Positions 23,293-29,545 of a stretch of DNA of 29,545 nt are shown here, in pieces. Origin of the DNA: a virus. How positions within the stretch are numbered: the first letter of the stretch is position 1; every line of letters starts with the position of its first letter. Under the pieces are notes generated by a model. It was given only the letters and a program-made list of their open reading frames with translations, was not told where the DNA came from and searched no databases. Where the stretch lies: the IMG/VR virus record IMGVR_UViG_3300019764_000015, positions 1-29,545 of that record; one strand, 5' to 3'. Position numbers and translations under genes: made by a program.

Positions 23293-23338
23293 CCAAAAAA
23301 ATTAACACTTTGTTACCTTTTATTTGTGTAATTACGTG

Positions 23339-23346
23339 TATATTTG
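23339..23346 (+). promoter_or_regulatory. -7 box in front of the structured RNA
   Basis: TATATTTG matches TAnnTTTG. Transcription would start a few bases downstream, at about 23350, which is the outer end of the 15-bp stem at 23349-23492. The lack of a protein gene within the next 300 bases makes a dedicated RNA promoter likely. A perfectly spaced -33 TTTG is not seen. Confidence 0.6.
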
Positions 23347-23348
23347 TA

Positions 23349-23492
23349 AAACAAATGACACAGAAGCTAGCAGGGATACCATTGCAATACAAGGATTCGT
23401 AAGAAGAGAGTGTCCAAAGCTCATTTGTATTTCCTACCGAGGGCGAGAGTACCCGAACGTAATATCGGTTAAATGGACTGTGTCATTTGTTT
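23349..23492 (+). ncRNA. candidate structured small RNA closed by a perfect 15-bp stem
   Basis: Bases 23349-23363 (ending CAAATGACACAG) pair perfectly with 23478-23492 (CTGTGTCATTTG and three T). Inside, ACCGA (23436-23440) pairs with TCGGT (23465-23469), GGG (23441-23443) with CCC (23452-23454), and ATTT (23429-23432) with AAAT (23471-23474). TTC-GTAA-GAA (23396-23405) forms a GNRA-type tetraloop hairpin. The strand ACAAATGA can pair either with TCATTTGT at 23421-23428 or with the same sequence at 23483-23490, so two folds are possible. A -7 box lies just upstream. A 61-codon frame covers the region, but it is Cys/Arg-rich and looks like chance. The family is unknown. Confidence 0.62.
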
Positions 23493-23543
23493 ATTGTTTA
23501 CAACGTTAAAGTATATGAACCGTTTAAATCAAAAAATTAACAA

Positions 23544-23691
23544 ATGAGAACATACATTTATAAAAGTTACTTCAATACCAATATTAAATAACGATAACTT
23601 ATTAATAAAAACTACTGATACAATGGGAAGAGAAGCTTTTTATGAATTAAATAAATTAGGAAACAAAATAAACACTAATTTATATTTTTAA
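23544..23691 (+). pseudogene. possible frameshifted small gene
   Basis: An ATG at 23544 opens a 15-codon frame. A different frame, open without a stop from 23548 to the TAA at 23689-23691, has gene-like composition: it contains VTSIPILNNDNLLIKTTDTM and ends GNKINTNLYF, directly before the next gene. The only ATG of that frame is at 23623. A one-base change near the start would join the two. It may be a decayed gene, a sequencing error, or non-coding. The rest of the gap from 23493 to 23543 shows nothing recognisable. Confidence 0.28.
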
Positions 23692-23693
23692 CC

Positions 23694-23918
23694 ATGTCAA
23701 AATACGAAAAATCATACACACCAGAACAAGAACAAAAAGTAATTAAACTATTTAACAGACCTCTTCGAGAAGGAGAGGTTGTTGTTGATAACTCTAACAG
23801 TGCTATAGCTGAAGAAGTAGGACTTCATAAGCAATTAGTAAATACTATTCTTAATAGATATTTAGACGAGAAATTTAGAGTATTAAACATAAAAATTAAT
23901 AACGGATGTATAATTTAG
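23694..23918 (+). CDS. small HTH-like protein, 74 aa
   Basis: The segment NSAIAEEVGLHKQLVNTILN (about residues 35-54) followed by RYL has the spacing of a helix-turn-helix (A..vGl....v...l). The N-terminal half is charged. It starts the second rightward block after the structured RNA and overlaps the next gene by 13 bases. It is likely a DNA-binding regulator or replication accessory; the target is unknown. Confidence 0.65.
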   Translation: MSKYEKSYTPEQEQKVIKLFNRPLREGEVVVDNSNSAIAEEVGLHKQLVNTILNRYLDEKFRVLNIKINNGCII

Positions 23919-24133
23919 ATAAATTTAGTGATGAAGAAGCTGACTTAATAGTCGCTAGAATGCTTAAAATGGTAAAAGAAAAAGATAATCTATTTACATG
24001 TATTAGCGATCATATTATTTCTGAAATGATTCTACAAGATTTAATTGAGATTGATCTTAATAATGAAACTATTGAAGGAACATCCTTAACAAAAAAAGGG
24101 TGGAAAATCTTATATGAAAGTAATATTTTATAA
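23906..24133 (+). CDS. small winged-helix-like protein, 75 aa
   Basis: The sequence DEEADLIVARMLKMVKEKDN, then HIISEMILQDLIEID, and the ending TSLTKKGWKILYES follow the helix-helix-strand-turn pattern of winged-helix proteins (the LT.KG...L wing is typical). It overlaps the upstream HTH gene and precedes a third small HTH gene. A DNA-binding role is inferred from fold pattern only. Confidence 0.6.
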   Translation: MYNLDKFSDEEADLIVARMLKMVKEKDNLFTCISDHIISEMILQDLIEIDLNNETIEGTSLTKKGWKILYESNIL

Positions 24134-24146
24134 AAATTAATAACTG

Positions 24147-24290
24147 ATGAAAATAATAAAAAACCCTAAAGAGTTTTTCAAAGAAAACTATATAAAAGGA
24201 TCTAAAATAAATGTTACTGAAACAGCTAAAAGTCTCAAAGTAAGTAGAAAATCTATTTACAACTGGATGGACGAAATTAATAACTCTTGA
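24147..24290 (+). CDS. tiny HTH protein, 47 aa
   Basis: The frame starts MKIIKNPKEFFKENY. The segment NVTETAKSLKVSRKSIYNWM is a textbook helix-turn-helix (T..AK.L.vSr.tIy.W), which makes this short frame credible. It ends two bases before the primase-helicase ATG. Possible roles are origin binding, targeting of the primase, or transcription control. Confidence 0.65.
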   Translation: MKIIKNPKEFFKENYIKGSKINVTETAKSLKVSRKSIYNWMDEINNS

Positions 24291-24292
24291 TT

Positions 24293-26671
24293 ATGGCAAT
24301 AATATCAATTTTTAAGAACGTAAAAGACACTTCAAATCCTTTTTACAAATCGGTTGAATATGCTTTAGAAAGAATAAAGAATGGTAAATCTAAAGAAATA
24401 GTTGAACAAATAAGACAGTTGCCAAAGGATAAAGCTAATAAATTAAAACAACAACTACCTTCTGTTTGCTTTCAAGGAAAGTTTAAATACAGAAATGAAT
24501 CTTCACTAATACAACATAGTGGATTTATGATATTAGATTTTGATAACATTACTGATGTAGAAGTTTTTAAAAAAGAGTTGTCGAAAAATGAATATATTTA
24601 TGCAGCTTGGGTGTCTCCTTCAGGGAATGGAATAAAAGCGTTAACTAAAATACCACCAGAAAAAGAAAATCATAAAGGTTACTTTTTATCTTTTGAAAAG
24701 TATTTAGATAGTCCTAATTTTGACGCTTCTGGAAAAGATGTTTCAAGAGCATGTTTTGAGAGTTACGATGAAGATATATACATAAATCCAAATTCGTTAA
24801 TTTGGTCTGAAAAAGAAGAACCAGAAATTGAGGACGTTGGTAGTTTATCTTCTGAAATAACTATTCCAATAACATCAGAAAATAGAATAATTGAAAACCT
24901 ATTAGAATGGTGGAAAAAAAAGTATGGAACAACAAAAGGGGATAGAAATAATAATATTTTTAAACTTGCTGCTGCATTTAATGATTTTGGTATAAATATA
25001 CGAGAAGCAGAAAATGTATTGATAAAGTTTAGTCAAAAAGATTTTACAGAACAAGAAATTAAAACTACTTTAAAATCAGCTTATAAGAAAGTTTCTAGTT
25101 TCGGAACAAAAGCCTTTGAGGATAACGAAACTAAAGAGAAAATTGAAAAATTAGTAAGAGCAGGTAAAAAGAAGTCAGAAATAACAAAAGAAATACCTGA
25201 AGCTAAAGAACATATTGAAAAAATAAAAGATAACTTAGATGTTGATGAATACTGGTATTTTGATGATAAAAATAAAATCAGGTTAAAACCGCATAAGTAT
25301 AAATTTTGGCTTCAACAAAACAACTTTTTTAAATACTATCCATCGGAAAAATCAAGTACATATACTTTCATTAAAAGAGATCAAAACTTATTAGAAGAAA
25401 CTAACGATAAAAGAATAAAAGATTATGTTCTTACAGACATAATGAATAGACCTAACATAGGCTATACTCCGTATGACTTTATGGCGTCTAATACTGGTTA
25501 CTTCAAACCTGAATTTTTATCAATGATAGATGCTATAGATGTTGATATAATGGAAGATACAAAAGAGAAATCATATTTATATTATAAAAATTGCGTAGTT
25601 GAAGTATCTAAAAACGAAATAAAAGAAATTGATTATATAGATTTACCAGGACATGTATGGAAAAGGCAAATAATAGATAGAGATTTTAAAAGATACGACC
25701 ACCATAAAGCAGAGTTTAGAACTTTTATATGGAAAATAGCAGGAGAAAATATTGAACGATATAATACTTTCAAATCAGTTATAGGATATTTACTTCATGG
25801 ATATAAAAACAGCGCAAATAATAGAGCTATAATTTTTAATGATGAAACTATAAGCGAAAACCCTAACGGAGGTAGTGGTAAAGGTTTGTTTTGGAACGCT
25901 TTAAAACACATGAAAAAAGTTAGCTCTATTGATGGTAAGACTTTTGAGTTTAGCAAGTCCTTTCCATATCAAACAGTTAGTACTGACACGCAAATTCTTG
26001 TTTTTGACGATGTAAAGAAGAACTTTAATTTCGAAAATCTATTTAGCTTAATTACTGAAGGAATTACTTTAGAATATAAAGGTCAAGATGCTGTTATTAT
26101 TCCAGTTGAAAAATCGCCTAAATTATTAATAACAACTAATTACACTATTGGAGGTGTTGGGGGCTCTCACGAAAGAAGGAAGTTTGAAGTTGAGATGTCT
26201 AGTTACTTTAATTACAAACACACTCCTGTTGATGAGTTTGGACACATGTTATTTTCTGATTGGTCTGAAGAAGAATGGTTAATGTTCGATAATTACATGA
26301 TAAATTGTGAACAATACTATTTAGAAAATGGATTAATAGAAAGCCAATATTATAACCTTGAAACTAGAAAATTTATTAAAGAAACTAGCTTCGAGTTTTA
26401 CGAATGGGTGTTAGATGATAATTTAACTACGAATATAAGGATTAATAAAAATGATAAATTTGAAGATTTTATAAACGAATATACAGATTTAAAAAAATGG
26501 TTAACAAAAAGAAGGTTCTCATTTTGGCTGGATTCTTACGCTAACTTTAAAGGTTATGATATTTTAAAAACAAAAACAAATGGTATTCGACAAGTAGAAT
26601 TTGTATCTAGGACACTTAATAATGAACAAGAGACACTTAATAATTATGAAGAGGACGAAATACCTTTTTAA
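24293..26671 (+). CDS. primase-helicase: BT4734/VirE-type AEP primase plus SF3-like ATPase
   Basis: The ATG at 24293 gives 792 aa; an in-frame TTG two codons earlier overlaps the previous stop. The N-terminal primase part has MILDFDN (D82, D84) as metal site, SPSGNGIKAL (108-117), and DVSRACFESYDED (149-161), the three motifs of the BT4734/VirE branch of archaeo-eukaryotic primases. A helical linker follows. The C-terminal ATPase has Walker A NGGSGKG (K530) and Walker B QILVFDDV (567-574), with a later LLITTNYTIGG sensor. It makes primers and unwinds phage DNA. The 234-bp gap after it holds repeats that may be the origin. Confidence 0.87.
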   Translation: MAIISIFKNVKDTSNPFYKSVEYALERIKNGKSKEIVEQIRQLPKDKANKLKQQLPSVCFQGKFKYRNESSLIQHSGFMILDFDNITDVEVFKKELSKNEYIYAAWVSPSGNGIKALTKIPPEKENHKGYFLSFEKYLDSPNFDASGKDVSRACFESYDEDIYINPNSLIWSEKEEPEIEDVGSLSSEITIPITSENRIIENLLEWWKKKYGTTKGDRNNNIFKLAAAFNDFGINIREAENVLIKFSQKDFTEQEIKTTLKSAYKKVSSFGTKAFEDNETKEKIEKLVRAGKKKSEITKEIPEAKEHIEKIKDNLDVDEYWYFDDKNKIRLKPHKYKFWLQQNNFFKYYPSEKSSTYTFIKRDQNLLEETNDKRIKDYVLTDIMNRPNIGYTPYDFMASNTGYFKPEFLSMIDAIDVDIMEDTKEKSYLYYKNCVVEVSKNEIKEIDYIDLPGHVWKRQIIDRDFKRYDHHKAEFRTFIWKIAGENIERYNTFKSVIGYLLHGYKNSANNRAIIFNDETISENPNGGSGKGLFWNALKHMKKVSSIDGKTFEFSKSFPYQTVSTDTQILVFDDVKKNFNFENLFSLITEGITLEYKGQDAVIIPVEKSPKLLITTNYTIGGVGGSHERRKFEVEMSSYFNYKHTPVDEFGHMLFSDWSEEEWLMFDNYMINCEQYYLENGLIESQYYNLETRKFIKETSFEFYEWVLDDNLTTNIRINKNDKFEDFINEYTDLKKWLTKRRFSFWLDSYANFKGYDILKTKTNGIRQVEFVSRTLNNEQETLNNYEEDEIPF

Positions 26672-26902
26672 TAAATCATTGATTTACAGCTATTTAAGTG
26701 TGTTAGGGCGCAAGGGCGTTTTAAAAGGTATATATTCCTTATATATTTTAATATATTCAAAAAAAATGTTTTTCAATTAAAAAATAAGAAATTAAGTGTC
26801 TAAGTGCCCTAATAAGTAGAAAACCTTGTAAATACTGGGAATTATAAAGGGCTCTTATGTATTTTTATAAAAATTAAATGTAATTAACGCCCTAACAAGT
26901 GT
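26612..26902. repeat. cluster of short repeats after the primase gene (origin candidate)
   Basis: The 8-mer ACACTTAA occurs at 26612-26619 and 26633-26640 (21 bases apart), and its complement TTAAGTGT at 26694-26701 and 26792-26799. The first two copies lie in the primase 3' end and code a small peptide repeat. TGTTAGGGCG at 26701-26710 is matched exactly inverted by CGCCCTAACA at 26888-26897, with a third, 8-of-10 copy at 26805-26814. The gap 26672-26905 has no credible gene and includes very AT-rich stretches. Repeats plus an AT-rich element next to a primase suggest a replication origin; a promoter/operator region is the alternative. Confidence 0.45.
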
Positions 26903-26905
26903 ATT

Positions 26906-27211
26906 ATGAGAAAAAAAACAGAAGCAAATATCCAGAATGAAATTATAATCTGGTGCAACATAAATAGACCTGATATTGTATTAATACCTGTAGTTAATGA
27001 AGCAGCGTATAATAATAGAAATCAAACAATTTTAAAAGGTACAAGTGATCTAATAGCTGTTACCAAAGAAAAAGTTATCTTTATCGAGGTAAAACACGGA
27101 TATAACAAACAAACTAAACCTCAAATAGTTTTTGAGCGTAGAGTTAACAATTTAGGTTACGAATACCACATCGTTAAATCAGTAGAAGAGTTTAAAACAA
27201 TTATAAAATGA
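26906..27211 (+). CDS. VRR-NUC domain nuclease
   Basis: This compact nuclease of 101 aa is of the PD-(D/E)XK superfamily. The core GTSDLIAV (D48) and VIFIEVKHG (E61, K63) forms the D...ExK catalytic centre, preceded by E7/E11 helices. It is followed by KPQIVFERRVNNLGYEYHIV, where most members have 'q..f.....~G..y.v..s'. Stand-alone VRR-NUC proteins are common in phages and resemble structure-specific nucleases that resolve replication or recombination intermediates. The stop overlaps the methyltransferase start. Confidence 0.85.
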   Translation: MRKKTEANIQNEIIIWCNINRPDIVLIPVVNEAAYNNRNQTILKGTSDLIAVTKEKVIFIEVKHGYNKQTKPQIVFERRVNNLGYEYHIVKSVEEFKTIIK

Positions 27212-27843
27212 AAGTGCTTGAATTATTTGCAGGAAGTAGATCGATAGGAAAAGTTGCGGACAAACTTGGTTATGAGGTTTTTTCAGTAGATATAAAAAAC
27301 TTTGACGGAATAGATTTAGTTCAAGATATAGAGTATTTAACCCCTGAACAAATACCTTTTAAACCTGATGTGATATGGGCATCACCTCCTTGCACCACTT
27401 ATTCTATTGCTGCAATAAGTAAACATAGAGATAACGGAAAACCTAAAACAGATTTTGCAAAAAAAAGCGACCTATTAGTTCTTAATATACTTGCCTTAAT
27501 AAAATATTTTGGATGCGATTATTATATTGAAAATCCAAGAGGGTATTTGCGAAAAATGGAATTTATGGAAGGGTTGCCTAGAGTTACTATTTGGTATTGT
27601 GCTTATGGTGATACAAGAGCAAAACCTACTGATATATGGTCTAACAACATATATAATCCTATGTTTAATAAAAATGGTTGGAAGCCAAGACCTGAATGCT
27701 GGAACGGAAATAAGGATTGCCATCACGAACCTGCACCAAGAGGTTCACGTACAGGTACACAAGGACTTAAAAATAATTATGAACGCTCAAAGATACCAGA
27801 GCAACTTTGTAAAGAAATACTATCATGCACCTCAACCAAGTAA
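27208..27843 (+). CDS. DNA C5-cytosine methyltransferase-like protein
   Basis: Motif I is ELFAGSRSIG (residues 5-14), motif IV is ASPPCTTYS with catalytic Cys62, and motif VI is IENPRG (E108, N109, P110). These are features of C5-cytosine methyltransferases. At 211 aa it is much shorter than typical Dcm-type enzymes, with a reduced target-recognition region (about residues 120-190, Trp/His/Cys-rich). Small phage versions of this kind are common. It probably modifies phage DNA to escape host restriction, and the lack of an associated restriction endonuclease supports this. Activity is not certain. Confidence 0.8.
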   Translation: MKVLELFAGSRSIGKVADKLGYEVFSVDIKNFDGIDLVQDIEYLTPEQIPFKPDVIWASPPCTTYSIAAISKHRDNGKPKTDFAKKSDLLVLNILALIKYFGCDYYIENPRGYLRKMEFMEGLPRVTIWYCAYGDTRAKPTDIWSNNIYNPMFNKNGWKPRPECWNGNKDCHHEPAPRGSRTGTQGLKNNYERSKIPEQLCKEILSCTSTK

Positions 27844-28262
27844 ACAACCCATTTACAACTTATATAAGCCCTAAAAACAGACCTTACAGAGTAGTTTCTA
27901 TCGAAAAGATACCAAACACTACAAAATGGATAAAAAGGCAAGAAAAGAGCCTATTTAAGGTTTTAATCAAATACCTAGACAACGATACTATGCTATGGTT
28001 ACTATTTGACTACAACGATAAATTACAGAAACTAGAAAATTTGAGTAAAATGTGCGGAATTATTGTAATAAACAAAGGAGAAAAAGAAATAGGGACTCCA
28101 AGAGAATTTAAAAATCATTTTGGTTTTTTGCCAATAAAAGATGAAGATTTTAACAATATAGAACTTGATTGTTGCCTGTGTCAATGTGATATAGAGGAAA
28201 CATTTAATAAAAAAGGAATAACTTATGAATATGATTATTCAGATTATTATATAAATGAATAA
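27825..28262 (+). CDS. hypothetical protein, 145 aa
   Basis: It overlaps the methyltransferase gene by 19 bases and ends that transcription block. It has no membrane segment. A Cys-rich segment (CCLCQCDIEE) near residues 115-124 may bind metal, and the end is Tyr/Asp-rich (YEYDYSDYYINE). I do not recognise a family. Co-expression with the nuclease and methyltransferase is likely from the overlap. Confidence 0.65.
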   Translation: MHLNQVNNPFTTYISPKNRPYRVVSIEKIPNTTKWIKRQEKSLFKVLIKYLDNDTMLWLLFDYNDKLQKLENLSKMCGIIVINKGEKEIGTPREFKNHFGFLPIKDEDFNNIELDCCLCQCDIEETFNKKGITYEYDYSDYYINE

Positions 28263-28320
28263 CAAATGTTAAAATTATGTTAAAAAAGAAAAAATATTTT
28301 TTCAAACGTTTTTCTTGTTG

Positions 28321-28328
28321 TATATTTG
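28321..28328 (+). promoter_or_regulatory. -7 box of the last transcription unit
   Basis: TATATTTG matches TAnnTTTG, 35 bases before the ATG at 28363. Upstream at the -33 position only T-rich sequence is seen. The 100-bp gap before this unit has no gene. This box probably drives the stopped gene, the alpha-CTD-like gene and the repeat protein. Confidence 0.6.
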
Positions 28329-28362
28329 TAGTGTAATTAATAAACAAATAAAAATAAATATT

Positions 28363-28605
28363 ATGAAATAAATTAACATTTACACTAACGGAAAAAGCTT
28401 ATTCACTTTAGAAAATTTTGATAAAACAGCAGGTGTTTGCCATCCTTTAAATATCACTTTGCATAAAATAGTAGACAAATTAACTGCTAGAGCAATGCAC
28501 GAAAGAGGTCAATTACATTACATTTTTGGAATAGGAGATAGAAAAGAGTTATCAGGAGTAACTTTAAATAGAAAAATGAAGTTAAATAACTTTGAAATTT
28601 ATTAA
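28363..28605 (+). pseudogene. small gene with in-frame stop at codon 3
   Basis: The ATG with a normal A-rich leader is followed by AAA and then TAA, but the same frame stays open for 77 more codons. It has clearly protein-like composition (INIYTNGKSLFTLENFDKTA, later ARAMHERGQLHYIFGIGD) and ends three bases before the next gene. A single A-to-T change would convert AAA (Lys, giving MKKINIY) into TAA, so this is most simply a recent nonsense mutation or a sequencing error. Other explanations are a non-canonical start after the stop or readthrough. The intact protein is unrecognised, about 80 aa, soluble. Confidence 0.6.
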
Positions 28606-28607
28606 AA

Positions 28608-28943
28608 ATGAAAATAACAAAAAAACAATACTTAGAAGCTGTACACGTTATAGAACTGTATCGTGAACAACTTAAAGAAGAACTAAAGGAAGTAGAAGAA
28701 ATAATACAACCTGAAATTGAAACTAAAGTTATATATACAGAAGAAACATATCTTGAAGAAACAGATATTTCAATGAGATTATTAAGATGTACTAGATATG
28801 CATTAAATAAAAAACAACCACAATTCAAAGACCTTAAAAATCTTAGAGAATCAAAAGTGTTGAGATGGAGGAATATCGGATATAAATCAGTTAAAGAACT
28901 TAAATTACTAATGGCTCAAGCAGGGCTTGAACTTAAAAAATAA
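28608..28943 (+). CDS. RNA polymerase alpha-CTD-like protein, 111 aa
   Basis: Residues 1-50 are charged helix. From about residue 53 the sequence follows the C-terminal domain of bacterial RNA polymerase alpha. ISMRLLRCTRY aligns with the E. coli LTVRSANCLK segment, so R57 matches R265 and C61 matches C269. RWRNIGYKSVKELK aligns with TPNLGKKSLTEIK, so N89, G91, K93, S94 and E97 match N294, G296, K298, S299 and E302. These residues contact UP-element DNA or regulators. The alpha N-terminal assembly domain is absent. It may bind promoters or tether activators, or redirect host transcription. Confidence 0.68.
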   Translation: MKITKKQYLEAVHVIELYREQLKEELKEVEEIIQPEIETKVIYTEETYLEETDISMRLLRCTRYALNKKQPQFKDLKNLRESKVLRWRNIGYKSVKELKLLMAQAGLELKK

Positions 28944-28949
28944 ATAATT

Positions 28950-29545
28950 ATGAATCAAAATACATTTACATTACAAGAAAAAAATAAGTGGTTAAAAATA
29001 GGAATTGAACATCAAAAATCTGATAGATTTATTCAAGGTAATTGGATAAAAGAAAAAGGAGAAGATGGAATTTTTAGAGGTTGTTTTTTCGGATGCTACA
29101 TGCAGACAGATGATAATGTCCTTTCAACAGCAGCAAAAGAAATGAACATTCCAGAGTGGCTGGTAAGAGTTGCAGAAAAAATATTTGAAGGGTTACCAAA
29201 AGAAGAAGCTATATTATTTCCTGTTAAATTAATTGAAGCTATTCCTGTTAATTCTAATTTAGAACAAGTTTGGAAAAATTGGAATTATTCTATACTTATG
29301 GATAAAAATAATGGGCAAATAACATTTGTTAAAGGAGATAAAGATGTTGAAAAAGCTATAATTAAAGTAGCTAATTTATTTAAACTAGATTTTATATCAG
29401 CAGAGTCAGCATGGTCAGCAGCATGGTCAGCAGCAGAGTCAGCATGGTCAGCAGCAGAGTCAGCAAGGTCAGCAGCAGAGTCAGCAGCGTCGGCAGCAGA
29501 GGCAGCAGCAGAGTCAGCAGCAGAGTCAGCAGCAGAGTCAGCAGC
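28950..29545 (+). CDS. repeat-tailed protein (SAAE/SAW repeats), incomplete at right edge
   Basis: The N-terminal 145 residues form a soluble domain with FRGCFFGCYMQTDDN, EMNIPEWLVRVAEKIFEGLP and FPVKLIEAIPV, a pattern I have met in uncharacterised phage and bacterial proteins that also end in Ala/Ser/Trp repeats. From residue 150 on, the sequence is almost only S, A, E and W in short units (SAE, SAW, SAAE), likely one long helix. The gene is still open at base 29545. The function is unknown; it is the third gene of the unit that includes the alpha-CTD-like protein. Confidence 0.78.
   Translation, partial: MNQNTFTLQEKNKWLKIGIEHQKSDRFIQGNWIKEKGEDGIFRGCFFGCYMQTDDNVLSTAAKEMNIPEWLVRVAEKIFEGLPKEEAILFPVKLIEAIPVNSNLEQVWKNWNYSILMDKNNGQITFVKGDKDVEKAIIKVANLFKLDFISAESAWSAAWSAAESAWSAAESARSAAESAASAAEAAAESAAESAAESA
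29397..29545 (+). repeat. coding minisatellite of TCAGCAGCAGAG-type units
   Basis: From 29397 to the edge the DNA is built from TCA, GCA, GAG and TGG codons in 9-15-base units, with near-identical 12-base TCAGCAGCAGAG copies toward the right edge. Single changes (TGG, AGG, GCG, TCG) mark older units. Codon choice is far more uniform than in the rest of the phage, typical of slippage-driven growth. The array continues beyond the window. Confidence 0.8.

Noticed and set aside
23349-23492. Retron ncRNA or 6S RNA
   Set aside because: Retrons need a reverse transcriptase next to the ncRNA and none is encoded in the window. 6S RNA should form one long bubble-containing hairpin, but the inner helices here are local and asymmetric.
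23324-23509. 61-codon open frame across the structured RNA
   Set aside because: Its start lies upstream of the promoter box and its Cys/Arg-rich composition does not resemble neighbouring proteins. The inverted repeat explains the sequence better.
27509-27874. 121-codon rightward frame inside the methyltransferase gene
   Set aside because: It is a shifted frame of a gene with clear methyltransferase motifs and has no own context or recognisable domain.
28363-28605. Stop-codon recoding (TAA read as an amino acid)
   Set aside because: TAA, TAG and TGA all end well-bounded genes throughout the window, so a general recoding of TAA is not supported. A single nonsense change is simpler.
29397-29545. 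Diversity-generating retroelement variable region
   Set aside because: The repeats are uniform codon units, not adenine-directed variation, and no reverse transcriptase or template repeat is visible.
1-29545. CRISPR array or insertion sequence
   Set aside because: No regularly spaced direct repeats of 25-40 bases with unique spacers and no transposase were seen. The only arrays are the coding SAAE repeat and the short origin-type repeats.
1-29545. Terminase, portal, integrase or DNA polymerase genes
   Set aside because: No frame shows their motifs. They are presumed to lie outside the window, so lifestyle and genome ends cannot be decided.

Overview
This window is most likely a large part of a tailed, siphovirus-type phage or prophage genome from a Bacteroidetes host, probably a flavobacterium. 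The DNA is AT-rich. Start codons are preceded by A-rich stretches rather than Shine-Dalgarno sequences. Several intergenic regions carry the Bacteroidetes -7 box TAnnTTTG (as TATATTTG or TATCTTTG). The primase N-terminus is of the BT4734/VirE type common in Bacteroidetes elements. TAA, TGA and TAG all act as stops, so the code looks standard.

Layout. (1) 1-1527: a leftward operon of small unknown proteins, including three tiny membrane peptides, led by a tRNA-like gene with an abnormal core. (2) 1601-6373: rightward head and connector genes in HK97 order: prohead protease, major capsid protein, gp6-like connector, head closure, a possible decoration protein, gp10-like protein, tail terminator and major tail protein. 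(3) 6386-14092: tail genes: an assembly chaperone with a -1 frameshift product, tape measure, a large baseplate/tip protein and two fibre-type proteins. (4) 14094-16478: lysis cassette: several small membrane proteins, an amidase-3 endolysin and a candidate spanin. (5) 16465-18058: leftward control region ending in a Cro/CI-type repressor, divergent from (6) 18175-23292: recombination and replication genes: Sak4-like ATPase, SSB, a GHKL-like ATPase and an SF2 helicase. (7) 23293-24290: a promoter with a strongly base-paired candidate RNA, then three small HTH-type proteins. (8) 24293-28262: primase-helicase, a repeat-rich 234-bp gap that could hold an origin, a VRR-NUC nuclease and a C5-cytosine methyltransferase. 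(9) 28321-29545: a new transcription unit with a gene stopped at codon 3, a protein resembling the C-terminal domain of RNA polymerase alpha, and an Ala/Ser/Glu/Trp-repeat protein cut by the window edge.

Terminase, portal, integrase and DNA polymerase are not visible, so the genome extends beyond the window. The most interesting items are the 15-bp-closed structured RNA at 23349-23492, the phage alpha-CTD mimic at 28608, the odd tRNA at 1405-1515, the reordered GHKL-like ATPase at 20145, and short repeats shared between the control region and the putative origin.
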